64,000 bases of DNA from Tropicimonas marinistellae (GTDB lineage: Bacteria; Pseudomonadota; Alphaproteobacteria; Rhodobacterales; Rhodobacteraceae), in NCBI RefSeq assembly GCF_001509585.1, contig NZ_LNCI01000006.1:310001-374000 (forward strand). The letters run 5' to 3'. A model generated the notes under the pieces. The model was not told the DNA's origin. It was given only the letters and a program-made list of their open reading frames with translations, and did not search any database. Shown here piece by piece: positions 40,426-50,254 of this stretch. Position 1 is the stretch's first letter; each line of letters opens with the position of its first letter. The translations under genes and the position numbers were made by a program.

Positions 40426-40444
40426 AATTCGTATGCCCTGACGC

Positions 40445-41065
40445 TTAGTTCTGGGCGTAGTATTCGATGACGAGGTTCGGTTCCATCTGCACCGCGTAGG
40501 GCACATCGCCGAGGCCCGGCGTGCGCACGAAGGTCGCGGTCATCTTGGAGTGGTCGGCCTCGATGTAATCCGGCACATCGCGCTCGGCGAGGCCCACGGC
40601 CTCCAGCACGACGGCGAGTTGCTTGGAGCGGTCGCGGACCTCGACGACATCGCCTTCCTTGACGCGGTAGGACGGGATGTTGACACGCTTGCCGTTCACC
40701 AGAACGTGGCCGTGGTTCACGAACTGACGGGCCGCGAAGATGGTCGGCACGAACTTGGCGCGGTAAACGACCGCGTCCAGGCGGCGCTCCAGCAGGCCGA
40801 TCAGGTTCTCACCGGTGTCGCCACGGACCCGCTCGGCTTCGGAGTAGATACGGCGGAACTGCTTCTCGGTCAGGTCGCCGTAGTAGCCCTTCAGCTTCTG
40901 CTTGGCACGGAGCTGCAGGCCGAAGTCGGACATCTTGCCCTTGCGGCGCTGGCCGTGCTGGCCCGGGCCGTATTCACGGCGGTTGACGGGGGATTTGGGG
41001 CGGCCCCAAATGTTTTCGCCCATGCGGCGGTCGATCTTGTACTTGGCAGACGTGCGTTTGGTCAC
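40445..41065 (-). CDS. rpsD: 30S ribosomal protein S4
   Basis: 206 residues, full length, from a GTG start at 41065 with GGAG about 8 nt upstream. It contains the RNA-binding S4 domain with [37 protein letters not shown] and ends VIEYYAQN. It nucleates assembly of the 30S body on 16S rRNA, and in many bacteria also represses its own operon. It is a lone gene here, away from the alpha operon. The upstream region (41066-41228) holds short GC hairpins that could be regulatory. Confidence 0.96.
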   Translation of the reverse strand: MTKRTSAKYKIDRRMGENIWGRPKSPVNRREYGPGQHGQRRKGKMSDFGLQLRAKQKLKGYYGDLTEKQFRRIYSEAERVRGDTGENLIGLLERRLDAVVYRAKFVPTIFAARQFVNHGHVLVNGKRVNIPSYRVKEGDVVEVRDRSKQLAVVLEAVGLAERDVPDYIEADHSKMTATFVRTPGLGDVPYAVQMEPNLVIEYYAQN

Positions 41066-41228
41066 GGCTGATCTCCTTCGTTTGCGCGGCGCCCAAGGGC
41101 GCCTATGAAGGGCGTTGTCCTTTCCCTGACCGGGAGACAGGCATCCCCTTGCGGGGGCCACCAACACCAATAGATTGCCCCGGCCGAAGAGCCGGGATGG
41201 CGCTCTTTAGGGAGAGTCCGGGGCGCTG

Positions 41229-42317
41229 TCAAGCAACCGCGCGCAGATCTCCACCAGCCGAGAGCAACGCCGCCTCTGCGCGCGAGAGCCTGCGCCGCGC
41301 GGGTGGGCCGTAGCTATCGGGAGACGCGAGCACATCGGCGCCGAGCTGAGTGCGCAGACCCGCGCCGATATCGAGCAGGCCCTCGCCCGGGGCGCTCGCC
41401 ATATCGGGATGAAAACTCTCGCAAGCCGGACCCTGTGTCAGCAGGATCTGGTGCTGGTCCAGGAGAAGGCGCACATAGACGACCTCTGCTGCGTCCAGAT
41501 CCAGCGAAACGCCCTGTTGCTGCTGGAGGTCGCCGGCCCGCACCAGCACCTCGCGCGCGCCGAAGAGCGCATGCACCGCCGCGCCGCCGATCAGCACGTG
41601 TTGGTCCCATCCGATCCTGATAGCCGGTCCGGCCCAATGGATACCGAAAGCCCCCGACGAAAGCCGAAGCGGCCGGTCCCCCGGCGCACGGGTCATGTCG
41701 GCGGCGGTGACGCGGCGCACGCTCCGCGCGCGCAGAACGCAGGGGCCGGCATCGCGGGTCAGAACGCTGTCGCCGGGGCGCAGCGCGTCCACCAGCCTCG
41801 GCCCGTTCGGTGTGAGCAGCCGGGTTCCGGCCACGAAGCCCGTCACCGGCGGAGCCGGGCGACGCTCCGCCCGCGCTTCGGCCCGCCGGTTGGTGACCAC
41901 CCGAACGATCCAGAGTTCCTCGCCCTGCGGCGGCGGTGTTCCATGGAACAGCACAAGCGCCGGTTGACCGGGTGACGCCTCGATGCGGCTCGCGGAGAAG
42001 GCGCGCCGTCCGTCCGTCACGACGAAGCCGCGATCCAGCAGTTGATCGTCGTCGATGTCCGTCCCGGCCGGTGCGGCCAGCGGCACCACCGGCGCACAGA
42101 GGCGACGCGCGCTCTGCGCGGCCCGTGCGTGAAGCTCTGCGGCGCCGATCGGCTGGCTCAGTACCGCCGCAGACCCCGGCCGATCAATCCGCATCGCCTG
42201 GCCGACCCAGCGCCAGGTCGCACCCGCTCGCAATTCTCCCGCCGGCGCGCCGGCAACGTCGTCGATTGCCGTCTGCGCCCAGGAGATGACATAGGCCCCC
42301 GTGGTCCCGTCATCCAT
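41229..42317 (-). CDS. Hint-domain protein with altered nucleophile site
   Basis: 362 residues. The N-terminal half (about 1-150) is a beta-rich domain of unknown function. From about residue 158 a Hint (hedgehog/intein) fold begins with GFVAGTRLLTPNGPRLVDAL and DSVLTRDAGPCVLRARS, and continues with IRIGWDQHVLIGGAAVH. The usual first residue of Hint proteins, a Cys in CFxxGT, is Gly here (Gly160), so self-cleavage of the standard kind looks impossible. Such proteins in Rhodobacterales accompany secreted RTX proteins. The ATG at 42317 is preferred over a GTG at 42359. Confidence 0.8.
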   Translation of the reverse strand: MDDGTTGAYVISWAQTAIDDVAGAPAGELRAGATWRWVGQAMRIDRPGSAAVLSQPIGAAELHARAAQSARRLCAPVVPLAAPAGTDIDDDQLLDRGFVVTDGRRAFSASRIEASPGQPALVLFHGTPPPQGEELWIVRVVTNRRAEARAERRPAPPVTGFVAGTRLLTPNGPRLVDALRPGDSVLTRDAGPCVLRARSVRRVTAADMTRAPGDRPLRLSSGAFGIHWAGPAIRIGWDQHVLIGGAAVHALFGAREVLVRAGDLQQQQGVSLDLDAAEVVYVRLLLDQHQILLTQGPACESFHPDMASAPGEGLLDIGAGLRTQLGADVLASPDSYGPPARRRLSRAEAALLSAGGDLRAVA

Positions 42318-42566
42318 GGTGTGAATACCTGCTCGATGTTTTCTTTTTATGCCTTGCACTTACCACAGAAAACGCCCCCGGCAAAGCCCGTCCGCGATCC
42401 GTGCCGGATCGCGGCCCTCGAACGGCCGGTCGGTGTGATCGCCTCCTGGCGGCGGTCGGGGAGTGTGTCGGGTGAATAGTGCCGCGCGCGGCTTGCCGCG
42501 CGCCATGCCCAACCGGAGGAGGCGCATCTGCGATGCGTCGACAGAGGACGGGAGCCATCGGAGACG
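42318..42566. other. Intergenic region upstream of the Hint gene
   Basis: About 250 bp between the Hint start and the icd terminator. It must carry the Hint promoter on the minus strand; no consensus boxes were identified. It contains no gene I can support. Confidence 0.4.
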
Positions 42567-42598
42567 CGAAACGCCCGGGATGTCTCCCGGGCGTTTCG
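42567..42598 (-). terminator. Terminator of icd
   Basis: A perfect 14-bp stem CGAAACGCCCGGGA / TCCCGGGCGTTTCG with a 4-nt loop, 31 bp after the icd stop. The paired A/T ends give it a T-rich 3' side. Confidence 0.75.
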
Positions 42599-42629
42599 AT
42601 TGGCGAATTGCCGGTCGGGCGGTGCCCGC

Positions 42630-44852
42630 TCAGCCGAGAATGGCGTTCAGCGTTGCCGACGGCCGCATGACAGCCGCCGTCTTGGCCGGGTCGGTGTTGT
42701 AGTATCCGCCCAGGTCTACGGCACCGCCCTGTGCCGCGGCCAGTTCCCCGAGGATCGCCTCTTCCTTCTCGGCAAGTGCTGCCGCGATTGGCGCGAAATG
42801 GGATGCCAAGCCCGCGTCCTCGTCCTGCGCCGCCAGGGCCTCGGCCCAGTAGCGGGCGAACCAGTAGTGGCTGTCGCGGTTGTCGGGTTCGCCGACCTTG
42901 CGCGACGGCGAGCGGTTGTTGTCGAGGATTCCCTGCGTGGCCGCTTCCGCAGCCTGCCCGAGAATACCCGCCTTGGCGTTCCCCTTGCTGTCGGCCAAGA
43001 AGTTGAAGCTCTCGCCGAGGGCACAGAACTCGCCCATGGAATCCCACCGCAGGTGGTTATCCGCCACGAGCTGCTGCACGTGCTTCGGCGCCGAGCCCCC
43101 TGCCCCGGTTTCGAAGAGCCCGCCGCCCTGCATCAGCTTGACGATGGAGAGCATCTTGGCCGAGGTGCCCAGTTCGAGGATGGGGAACAGGTCCGTCAGG
43201 TAATCCCGGAGCACGTTGCCGGTGATCGCGATGCTGTCCTCGCCGGCGGTGATCGTCTTCAGCGACTGGGCGGTGGCTTCGCGCGGCGCCATGATCTGGA
43301 ACTTGTCGGCCACTCCGGCCGCGTCGAGCGCGGGCGTCACGTAATTGATCAGTTGCGCATCGTGGGCCCTGTTGGCGTCCAGCCAGAAGATCGCTTCCGA
43401 GCCGGTCAGGCGCTGACGGTCCATCGCGAGCTGAATCCAGTTCTCGATCGGCGCCTTCTTCACCGTGCAGGCGCGCCAGATGTCGCCGGCCTCCACCGCG
43501 TGCGAATGCAGCGTCTCGCCATTGGCCAGGACGATCCGGATCGTGCCGTCACCCGGCGCTTCGAAGGTCGTCGGGTGGGAGCCGTATTCCTCTGCCTTCT
43601 GCGCCATCAGGCCGACGTTGGCCACGGCGCCGGCCGTGGTGGGATCAAGCGCGCCATTGGCTTTGAAGAAGTTGATCGCCTCGTCATAGACCGGGGCGTA
43701 GCAGCGGTCGGGTATCACGCAGTTGGAATCGCCCTTGGCGCCGGTTTCGTCCCACCCCTTTCCGCCAGCTCGGATCACCGCGGGCATGGACGCGTCGATG
43801 ATCACGTCGGAAGGAACATGCAGGTTGGTGATCCCGCGGTCCGAGTCGACCATGTACATCGACGGCCGGTCTGCCGTCAGCGCCTCGATATCGGCCTGAA
43901 TCTCGGCGGCATTGGGCATATCCGCAATGCGGGCCAGAACATCGCCCATCCCGGCATTGGCATTTACGCCGGCAGCGGCCAGCGCCGTACCGTGCTTCTC
44001 GAACACCGGGGCCAGCCAGGCTTTCACCGCGTAGCCGAAGATGATCGGGTCCGAGACCTTCATCATCGTCGCCTTCAAGTGCAGCGAGAACATGGTGCCA
44101 TCGGCCTTGGTGTCCTCGATGGCGTCAGCCAGGAAGGAGGACAATGCCTTGACCGACATGAAAGTCGCGTCGCAGACCGTGCCTTCGTCCAACGGCCAAT
44201 TGTCCTTCAATACGCTCACGGCACCGTCTTTGCCGACAAACTCGATCTTTGCCGGCCCGGCCTGTGCAGCGGTCACGGTCGCGGATGCTTCGTTGGCATA
44301 GAAGTCGCCGCCCGACATCGAGGAGACCTTGGTCTTGCTGTCAGCGGTCCAGGCGCCCATTGTGTGCGGGTTTTTCTGCGCGAAGTTCTTCACGGCCTTG
44401 GCAGCGCGACGGTCGGAGTTGCCTTCGCGCAGTACCGGGTTCACCGCCGAGCCCTTGATGGCATCGTACTTGGCGCGGATCGCCTTCTCTTCGTCGCTGG
44501 CCGGCTCCTCGGGGTAATCCGGAATCGCGAAACCCTGGCCCTGCAGTTCGGTAACGGCGGCGACGAGCTGAGGCACGGAGGCCGAGATATTCGGCAGCTT
44601 GATCACATTGGCGTCGGGCGTCTTCACCAGTTCGCCCAGTTCGGCCAGATCGTCCGAAATGCGCTGGCCTTCCTTCAGATACTCCGGGAAGGCCGAGAGG
44701 ATCCGTCCGGCGAGTGAGATATCCTTGGTGCCAACGGAGACGCCGGCCGCACCGGCGAAGGCCTTGACGATCGGCAGCAGGGAGGCGCTGGCAAGCTCGG
44801 GCGCTTCGTCTACCTTTGTATACAAAATGTCTGGTTTCACCGTATCGGCCAT
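42630..44852 (-). CDS. icd: Isocitrate dehydrogenase, NADP-dependent, monomeric type
   Basis: 740 residues, the length of the monomeric (type II) enzyme, which is about twice the usual dimeric Icd. It converts isocitrate to 2-oxoglutarate and CO2 with NADP+ in the TCA cycle. Conserved stretches include [43 protein letters not shown] and [14 protein letters not shown]. The ATG at 44852 has GAGG upstream. Monomeric Icd occurs in scattered bacteria including Rhodobacterales. The gene stands alone, with a perfect hairpin terminator. Confidence 0.95.
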   Translation of the reverse strand: MADTVKPDILYTKVDEAPELASASLLPIVKAFAGAAGVSVGTKDISLAGRILSAFPEYLKEGQRISDDLAELGELVKTPDANVIKLPNISASVPQLVAAVTELQGQGFAIPDYPEEPASDEEKAIRAKYDAIKGSAVNPVLREGNSDRRAAKAVKNFAQKNPHTMGAWTADSKTKVSSMSGGDFYANEASATVTAAQAGPAKIEFVGKDGAVSVLKDNWPLDEGTVCDATFMSVKALSSFLADAIEDTKADGTMFSLHLKATMMKVSDPIIFGYAVKAWLAPVFEKHGTALAAAGVNANAGMGDVLARIADMPNAAEIQADIEALTADRPSMYMVDSDRGITNLHVPSDVIIDASMPAVIRAGGKGWDETGAKGDSNCVIPDRCYAPVYDEAINFFKANGALDPTTAGAVANVGLMAQKAEEYGSHPTTFEAPGDGTIRIVLANGETLHSHAVEAGDIWRACTVKKAPIENWIQLAMDRQRLTGSEAIFWLDANRAHDAQLINYVTPALDAAGVADKFQIMAPREATAQSLKTITAGEDSIAITGNVLRDYLTDLFPILELGTSAKMLSIVKLMQGGGLFETGAGGSAPKHVQQLVADNHLRWDSMGEFCALGESFNFLADSKGNAKAGILGQAAEAATQGILDNNRSPSRKVGEPDNRDSHYWFARYWAEALAAQDEDAGLASHFAPIAAALAEKEEAILGELAAAQGGAVDLGGYYNTDPAKTAAVMRPSATLNAILG

Positions 44853-45110
44853 GTTTTCCTCACCTTTCAAGACTTCCGGAGTGTGTGCGACGCGTTGGCG
44901 TGTCTTTTGTCCTTTCGTTGCCCCCGGATCATGGAAACCCAATACCGATACGGGAATGCGACGAATGGACGGTTCCGCGCCCTTATAAACAGGCCACGGG
45001 CGCACGCAAACCATTGCGAGGTGAAATGGTGCCGCAGGCACGCTGCCCACGACACCGCTGACGGGCGCCAATGCGGCGCCGGGTCCGGACGAGCGGTCTG
45101 CGCCGCGCGT

Positions 45111-46583
45111 CTACCCGTCCAGATAGGCGCGAAGGGTTGCGGCGGTGCCGATGTCGTAGAGCTTGCGCAGCCAATTGTCGAAGGCATCGGCAAAGCGCGG
45201 GTCGGCGGCCAGATCGCCGTAGGTGCCGCGTTGATCGAGCCAGGATCGCGGATCGTCGCGCGCCGCGTCTGCCCTGGCGGTCAGATCGTCCCAGAACGGG
45301 TCGTTTGGCGCGACGCTGGAGCCATCTTCCCGCTTGCCGAGGCAGTACCGTGCCCAGGCTGCCTCCACCAGCGCGAGCCCGTCCACATCCGCACCGGCCG
45401 CCAGCCCGTCGCGGATCGACGGCAGGATGAAGCCGGGATGCCGGCTGGAGCCGTCGAAAGCGACCCGACGCGTGGTGTCCACGATCTCCGGGTTGGAGAA
45501 GCGCCGGTCGATCAGGTCGAGGTACGCGGATGCGGTAAAGCCCGGGACAGGGTGCACATGGGGCACGATCTCCTCTGCTTCGACTTTGCGGAAAAACGCG
45601 TGGATCAGAGGGTCGGCCATGGTCTCGGCGATAGTTTCAACCCCGAGGATCTCGCCGACATTCGAGATCACCTGATGCCCGCCGTTGAGAATGCGGATCT
45701 TCATGGTCTCGAAGTCGTGCACCCTGTCGGAGAAGGTGGCGCCGGCCTTGTCCCAATCCGGCCGGCCCGCGCAAAAGTCGTCCTCGATGACCCACTGGCG
45801 GAAATTCTCGTGCGTCACCGGCACGGAATCCTCGATCCCCAGGCTACGGACCAGTTCAAGCTCCTTCGGCCCGGTGGCGGGAACAATGCAATCCACCATG
45901 GAGTTGGGGAAGCTGCAATTCGCGTCGATCCATCCGGCCAGATCCGGGTCGGACAGCTGCGCCAGGGACACCACCGTCTGCCGGAGAATTGCGCCATTGC
46001 CCTGGAGGTTGTCGCAGCACTGCCCGGTGAAAGGGCCGATCCCCGCATCCCGGCGCCGCCGCAGCGCCGCGACCATCGCGCCAAAGGCGGTTCGCGGGCT
46101 ATCGGGATTTGCCGCATCGTGCTGGATGTCGGGATGGGCGGTGTCGAATCCCTTCGTCGCCGGGTCGATGTAGTACCCGCCTTCCGTCACCGTCAGGGCG
46201 ACGATCCGGATGTCCGGCTCGGCCATGCGCGCGATCAGCGGCCCATTGCCTTCCTCGACCGGCACATAGTCGATCATCGAGCCCACGACCTCCACCGACC
46301 GTCCGGCCGGATCCAGCTCGATCAGCGTGGTCAGGCAATCCTGCGCCAGCATCTTCGCCCGCATCTCCGCATCGTAGGAGCGCACACCAGCGCCGACGAT
46401 GGCCCAGTCGTGGCAGAGCCCCTGTTCGAAAAGCCGGTGCAGATACCAGGATTGATGCGCCCTGTGGAAGTTGCCGAGCCCGATATGCACGATGCCGGGA
46501 GCGAGCGCGCTGCGGTCATAGGTCGGGCGGGCCACATCCTGCGGGAGCTCCGCGAGGGTGGCATTCGACAGCCTGAGTGCCAT
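45111..46583 (-). CDS. mtlK: Mannitol 2-dehydrogenase family protein
   Basis: 490 residues of the polyol-specific long-chain dehydrogenase family. Rossmann motif GLGNFHRAHQ near the N-terminus, and the catalytic Lys-x4-Asn-x2-His site KIRILNGGH. It oxidises mannitol (or arabinitol/sorbitol) to the 2-keto sugar, for example mannitol to fructose, in the cytoplasm. Last gene of the polyol operon, 11 bp after the SDR gene, matching the position of mtlK in the Rhodobacter smo operon. GGAAG precedes the ATG at 46583. Confidence 0.9.
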   Translation of the reverse strand: MALRLSNATLAELPQDVARPTYDRSALAPGIVHIGLGNFHRAHQSWYLHRLFEQGLCHDWAIVGAGVRSYDAEMRAKMLAQDCLTTLIELDPAGRSVEVVGSMIDYVPVEEGNGPLIARMAEPDIRIVALTVTEGGYYIDPATKGFDTAHPDIQHDAANPDSPRTAFGAMVAALRRRRDAGIGPFTGQCCDNLQGNGAILRQTVVSLAQLSDPDLAGWIDANCSFPNSMVDCIVPATGPKELELVRSLGIEDSVPVTHENFRQWVIEDDFCAGRPDWDKAGATFSDRVHDFETMKIRILNGGHQVISNVGEILGVETIAETMADPLIHAFFRKVEAEEIVPHVHPVPGFTASAYLDLIDRRFSNPEIVDTTRRVAFDGSSRHPGFILPSIRDGLAAGADVDGLALVEAAWARYCLGKREDGSSVAPNDPFWDDLTARADAARDDPRSWLDQRGTYGDLAADPRFADAFDNWLRKLYDIGTAATLRAYLDG

Positions 46584-46594
46584 TGGTCTTCCTT

Positions 46595-47374
46595 TCAGAT
46601 CGTCTTCAACATACCGCCGTCCACGTGATAGGCGGAGCCAACGCTGTAGGAGGCGCGCGGGGAGCAGAGGAACACGCAGAAATCGGCGAGTTCCTCGACA
46701 CTTGCGAAGCGCTTGATATCCGCGTGCTCGTCGGCGACCTCCTGAAGAGAGGCCTCCCAATCGTCGCCCCGCAGTTCTCGTGCGGTATTCTCCCAGTCCG
46801 GCGTGCGAATGAGGCCCGGATTGACCGTGTTCACGCGGATGTTCCGCTTGATCATCTCGGTCGAGAGGCATTTGCCGAACATCAGAAGCGCGGCCTTCGT
46901 GGTGTTGTAGATCGGCTCGTACCACAGCGGCTGGACGGCGCAGATCGAGGCGTTCATCAGCATCGCACCGCCGCCCTTGGCCTCCATCTGGTCCGCAAGC
47001 CCGCGGGAGAGCCGAACCGCCGCCATGACGTGCAGATCCCAGTAGGATTGCCATTTCTCGTCGGGCGCGTCGGCGACCGTCTCGTTCGAGCCGGTGCCGG
47101 CGTTCGAGACGAAGATGTCCGCCCCGCCCATGGTGGCGGCCGCCTCGATCACCGCGTCGCACCCTGCGGCCGTTGAGACATCGGAGGCCACGGCCCGCGC
47201 CGTAACACCGTACTCCGCGCCGATCTCGGCCGCGGCTGCCTCTACCGCGTCGCGCGTTCGCGCGGTCAGGAGCACATCCGCGCCCTCCCGTGCAAAGGTG
47301 CGGGCGATCCCACGCCCGATCCCCTTCGACGCGCCAGTTACGACGGCAACCTTGCCCTTGAGTTGGAGGTCCAT
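46595..47374 (-). CDS. SDR-family oxidoreductase in polyol operon
   Basis: 259 residues, with the NAD(P) motif TGASKGIG (about 13-20), NAGT, the catalytic Tyr/Lys in YNTTKAAL, and HVDGGMLK near the end. In the Rhodobacter smo operon this slot holds the sorbitol dehydrogenase SmoS. This protein has a different N-terminus (MDLQLKGKVAVVTGASKGIG) from the SmoS I recall, so it may be a different polyol or keto-sugar reductase. Cytoplasmic; cotranscribed with mtlK. Confidence 0.85.
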   Translation of the reverse strand: MDLQLKGKVAVVTGASKGIGRGIARTFAREGADVLLTARTRDAVEAAAAEIGAEYGVTARAVASDVSTAAGCDAVIEAAATMGGADIFVSNAGTGSNETVADAPDEKWQSYWDLHVMAAVRLSRGLADQMEAKGGGAMLMNASICAVQPLWYEPIYNTTKAALLMFGKCLSTEMIKRNIRVNTVNPGLIRTPDWENTARELRGDDWEASLQEVADEHADIKRFASVEELADFCVFLCSPRASYSVGSAYHVDGGMLKTI

Positions 47375-47407
47375 CTCATTTCACCTTCTGTCCGATACGA
47401 GGTCGCC

Positions 47408-48412
47408 CTACCGTATCACGAGACCCTTGGCGTCGAACCTGTGAAGATGAGATGCCGACGGCGTGAGCCAGACTTCGTCGCCACGGCGCAAATCGACTTC
47501 GCCGCTTTCGCGAACGGTCAGCGGCTCGTTCATTCCGTCGATGGTGATATGGAAGAAGGTATCGGAACCGAGATGCTCGGAAACGCCGACCTTGCCGCGC
47601 CAGGTTCCGCCCTCGCGGGAAACGCTGATGTGTTCCGGCCGCACACCGATGGTCGCCGCGTTGTGCTCGGCCGCGATGGAGCCGTCGAGGAAGTTCATCT
47701 TCGGGCTGCCGATGAACCCGGCGACGAACTTGTTCGCGGGGTTGCGGTAGAGTTCGAGCGGCGAGCCCACCTGTTCGATCACGCCGGCCTGCAGAACAAC
47801 GATCTTGTCGGCCATGGTCATGGCTTCGACCTGGTCATGGGTGACGTAGATCATCGTGGTGTCGAGCGTCTGGTGCAGCTCGGAGATCTCCAGCCGCATG
47901 TTCACCCGGAGCGCCGCGTCGAGGTTCGACAGCGGTTCGTCGAAGAGGAACGCGGCGGGTTCGCGCACGATGGCCCGACCGATAGCCACCCGCTGACGCT
48001 GACCGCCGGAGAGCTGCCCGGGCTTGCGATCGAGATAGTCGGTCAGGTTCAGGACACGCGCGGCTTCTGTCACCTTGCGCTCCTGCTCCTCGGGAGAGGT
48101 CTTCGCCATACGCAGCGGAAAGGCGATATTCTTGCGCACCGACATGTGCGGGTAGAGAGCGTAGGACTGGAAAACCATCGCGAGGCCGCGCTTGGCCGGT
48201 GGCACATCGGTTGCAATCTGCCCGTCGATGCTGATCTCGCCGGAGGTCACATCCTCCAGCCCCGCGATGAGCCGCAGCAGGGTGGACTTGCCGCAGCCCG
48301 ACGGGCCGACGAAGACCACGAACTCGCCATCGTTGATTTCCAGATCGAGCGGCGGAATGACCTGCAGATCGCCGAAGGACTTGGTGACTTGTTTCAGTGT
48401 GATTTGTCCCAT
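47408..48412 (-). CDS. smoK: Polyol ABC transporter ATP-binding protein
   Basis: 334 residues of the UgpC/MalK type with an extra C-terminal regulatory domain (about 235-334). Walker [10 protein letters not shown], the signature [14 protein letters not shown] and Walker [13 protein letters not shown] are intact. It powers sugar-alcohol import with SmoF/SmoG. It starts 12 bp after smoG, minus strand, and is placed as in the Rhodobacter smoEFGK operon. Confidence 0.9.
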   Translation of the reverse strand: MGQITLKQVTKSFGDLQVIPPLDLEINDGEFVVFVGPSGCGKSTLLRLIAGLEDVTSGEISIDGQIATDVPPAKRGLAMVFQSYALYPHMSVRKNIAFPLRMAKTSPEEQERKVTEAARVLNLTDYLDRKPGQLSGGQRQRVAIGRAIVREPAAFLFDEPLSNLDAALRVNMRLEISELHQTLDTTMIYVTHDQVEAMTMADKIVVLQAGVIEQVGSPLELYRNPANKFVAGFIGSPKMNFLDGSIAAEHNAATIGVRPEHISVSREGGTWRGKVGVSEHLGSDTFFHITIDGMNEPLTVRESGEVDLRRGDEVWLTPSASHLHRFDAKGLVIR

Positions 48413-48424
48413 TGGTCTTCCCCC

Positions 48425-49255
48425 CTATTTGACGGCGCCGAAGGTCAGGCCGCTGACAAGTTGCTTCTGGCTGAACCAGCCGAGGACGAGAATCGGCGCG
48501 ATGGCCATGGTCGATGCCGCGCTGAGCTTAGCGTAGAAAAGCCCTTCGGGGCTGGAGTAACTGGCGATGAATGCTGTCAGCGGCGCTGCCTTGGCGGCCG
48601 TCAGGTTCAGCGTCCAGAATGCCTCGTTCCAGGCCAGGATGAAGTTCAGGAGCAGCGTGGAGGCGATGCCGGGCACGGCCATCGGCGTCAGGATGTGAAT
48701 GACCTCCTCGCGCAGGGTCGCCCCGTCCATCCGGGCTGCTTCCAGGATCTCGCCCGGGATCTCCTTGAAATAGGTGTAGAGCATCCAGACGATGATCGGC
48801 AGGTTCATGAGCATGAGAACGAGAACCAGACCCGTGCGACTGTCGAGCAGCCCCAGTTTGATGAAGAGCAGATAGATCGGGTAGAGCACGCCCACCGCGG
48901 GCAGCATCTTGGTCGAGAGCATCCAAAGCAGGATGTCCTTGGTCCGCTTGGAGGGGACGAAGGCCATGGACCAGGCAGCCGGCACCGCGATCATGATGCC
49001 GAGAATGGTCGAGCCGCCGGCGATGATGATCGAGTTCCACAGGAAGCGCGCGTAGTTGGAGCGCTCCATGACGATGCCGTAGTTTTCCAGCGTCCAGTCG
49101 AAGGCGAGGAAGACCGGCGGGTCGGAGATTGCCTGCGCCTCCGTCTTGAAGCTGGTCAGGATGGTCCAGAGGATCGGGAAGAAGATCAGCAAGCCGATAG
49201 ACCAGGCGACGGCGGTGTTGATTGCTTTACGTTGGGGTTTGACTGCACGGGCCAT
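48425..49255 (-). CDS. smoG: Carbohydrate ABC transporter permease
   Basis: 276 residues, about six membrane helices, with the EAA-type cytoplasmic loop EAARMDGATLREEVIHILTP that docks on the ATPase. It forms the inner-membrane channel with SmoF. Placed 8 bp after smoF. Confidence 0.9.
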   Translation of the reverse strand: MARAVKPQRKAINTAVAWSIGLLIFFPILWTILTSFKTEAQAISDPPVFLAFDWTLENYGIVMERSNYARFLWNSIIIAGGSTILGIMIAVPAAWSMAFVPSKRTKDILLWMLSTKMLPAVGVLYPIYLLFIKLGLLDSRTGLVLVLMLMNLPIIVWMLYTYFKEIPGEILEAARMDGATLREEVIHILTPMAVPGIASTLLLNFILAWNEAFWTLNLTAAKAAPLTAFIASYSSPEGLFYAKLSAASTMAIAPILVLGWFSQKQLVSGLTFGAVK

Positions 49256-49263
49256 GGTTTACC

Positions 49264-50130
49264 TCACGCGTCCAGGTTCTTGCCGACGATGCGCATCAGG
49301 AAGAGCGCGATGATATTGGCGAGAATGATTGCATAGACACCGCCCGCGGAGCCGAGGCCCACATTCTGGCTCTCCAGCACGCGCTGGTAGATCAGGTAAG
49401 TGAGCGTGCGGGTGCCGAAGGCGCCGCCGGTGGTGACGAAGATCTCGGCGAAGATCGCCAGCAGGAAGATCGTCTGGATCAGGATGACGATGGTCACGGC
49501 GCGGCTGAGATGCGGGATCGTGATAAAGGCGAAGCGCGCGAGCGGCTGGGCGCCATCCATCTCGGCGGCTTCCAGCTGCTCGCGATCGAGCGACTGGATC
49601 GCGGTGAGCAGGATCAGCGTGGCGAAGGGCAGCCATTGCCACGAGACGATCATGATGATCGACCCCATCGAGACATCGGAGAGCCATTCGATGGGCGTTG
49701 CCCCGAAGGCCTTCCACAGGTGGGCAAAGAGCCCGTTGACCGGGTCCATGAACATGTTCTTCCAGACCAGCGCCGAAACGGTCGGCATGACGAAGAAGGG
49801 CGAGATCACGAGGATGCGGACGATGCCCTGGCCCCACATCGGCTGGTTCAGCAGGATTGCCAGCAGCACGCCGAGGACCACGGTAATGATGAGCACGCCG
49901 CCGACGATCACCAGCGTGGTAACAACGCTGGGCCAAAAGGCGGACGACGTGACGAAACGGACGTAATTTTCAAACCCGACCCACCCAAGATCGCCACCGC
50001 GCAGCGGCAGGAACTTCTTGAACGAGAAATAGAGGGTCATCGAGAGGGGGACGAGCATCCAGCCGAGGAGCAGGATAACGGCCGGGGCCATCATGACGCG
50101 CGCGGCGGATCTCGAATGCTGAGTGGCCAT
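49264..50130 (-). CDS. smoF: Sugar ABC transporter permease
   Basis: 288 residues. The start at 50130 has AGGAGGTG upstream and gives MATQHSRSAARVMMAPAVILL; an earlier ATG lacks this. About six membrane helices and the EAA loop EAAEMDGAQPLARFAFITIP. It is the partner of SmoG. The gene follows smoE after a 124-bp gap that contains a strong stem-loop. Confidence 0.9.
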   Translation of the reverse strand: MATQHSRSAARVMMAPAVILLLGWMLVPLSMTLYFSFKKFLPLRGGDLGWVGFENYVRFVTSSAFWPSVVTTLVIVGGVLIITVVLGVLLAILLNQPMWGQGIVRILVISPFFVMPTVSALVWKNMFMDPVNGLFAHLWKAFGATPIEWLSDVSMGSIIMIVSWQWLPFATLILLTAIQSLDREQLEAAEMDGAQPLARFAFITIPHLSRAVTIVILIQTIFLLAIFAEIFVTTGGAFGTRTLTYLIYQRVLESQNVGLGSAGGVYAIILANIIALFLMRIVGKNLDA

Positions 50131-50207
50131 GAACACACCTCCTCTGTGGACAGGAACAGGGCGCCTGTCGGGTGGGGTTGGCATAAGGGGCGGATCGTCT
50201 GGGGCAT

Positions 50208-50239
50208 CCGGGGGGCTTTGGAAGGGGAGCGCCCCCCGG
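50208..50239 (-). promoter_or_regulatory. Intercistronic stem-loop between smoE and smoF
   Basis: CCGGGGGGC (50208-50216) pairs with GCCCCCCGG (50231-50239), a 9-bp GC stem. It lies just after the binding-protein gene, where such hairpins often stabilise its mRNA relative to the permease genes. Confidence 0.6.
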
Positions 50240-50254
50240 ACGGGGAGGAAAGCC

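Noticed and set aside
38739..42317. A complete type I secretion locus with RTX and Hint proteins
   Set aside because: No ABC exporter, membrane-fusion protein or TolC-like gene is present between 38.7 and 45 kb or around the second RTX gene.
46595..47374. Naming this SDR smoS
   Set aside because: It sits in the smoS position, but its N-terminus and catalytic neighbourhood do not match the SmoS I recall, so no symbol is given.
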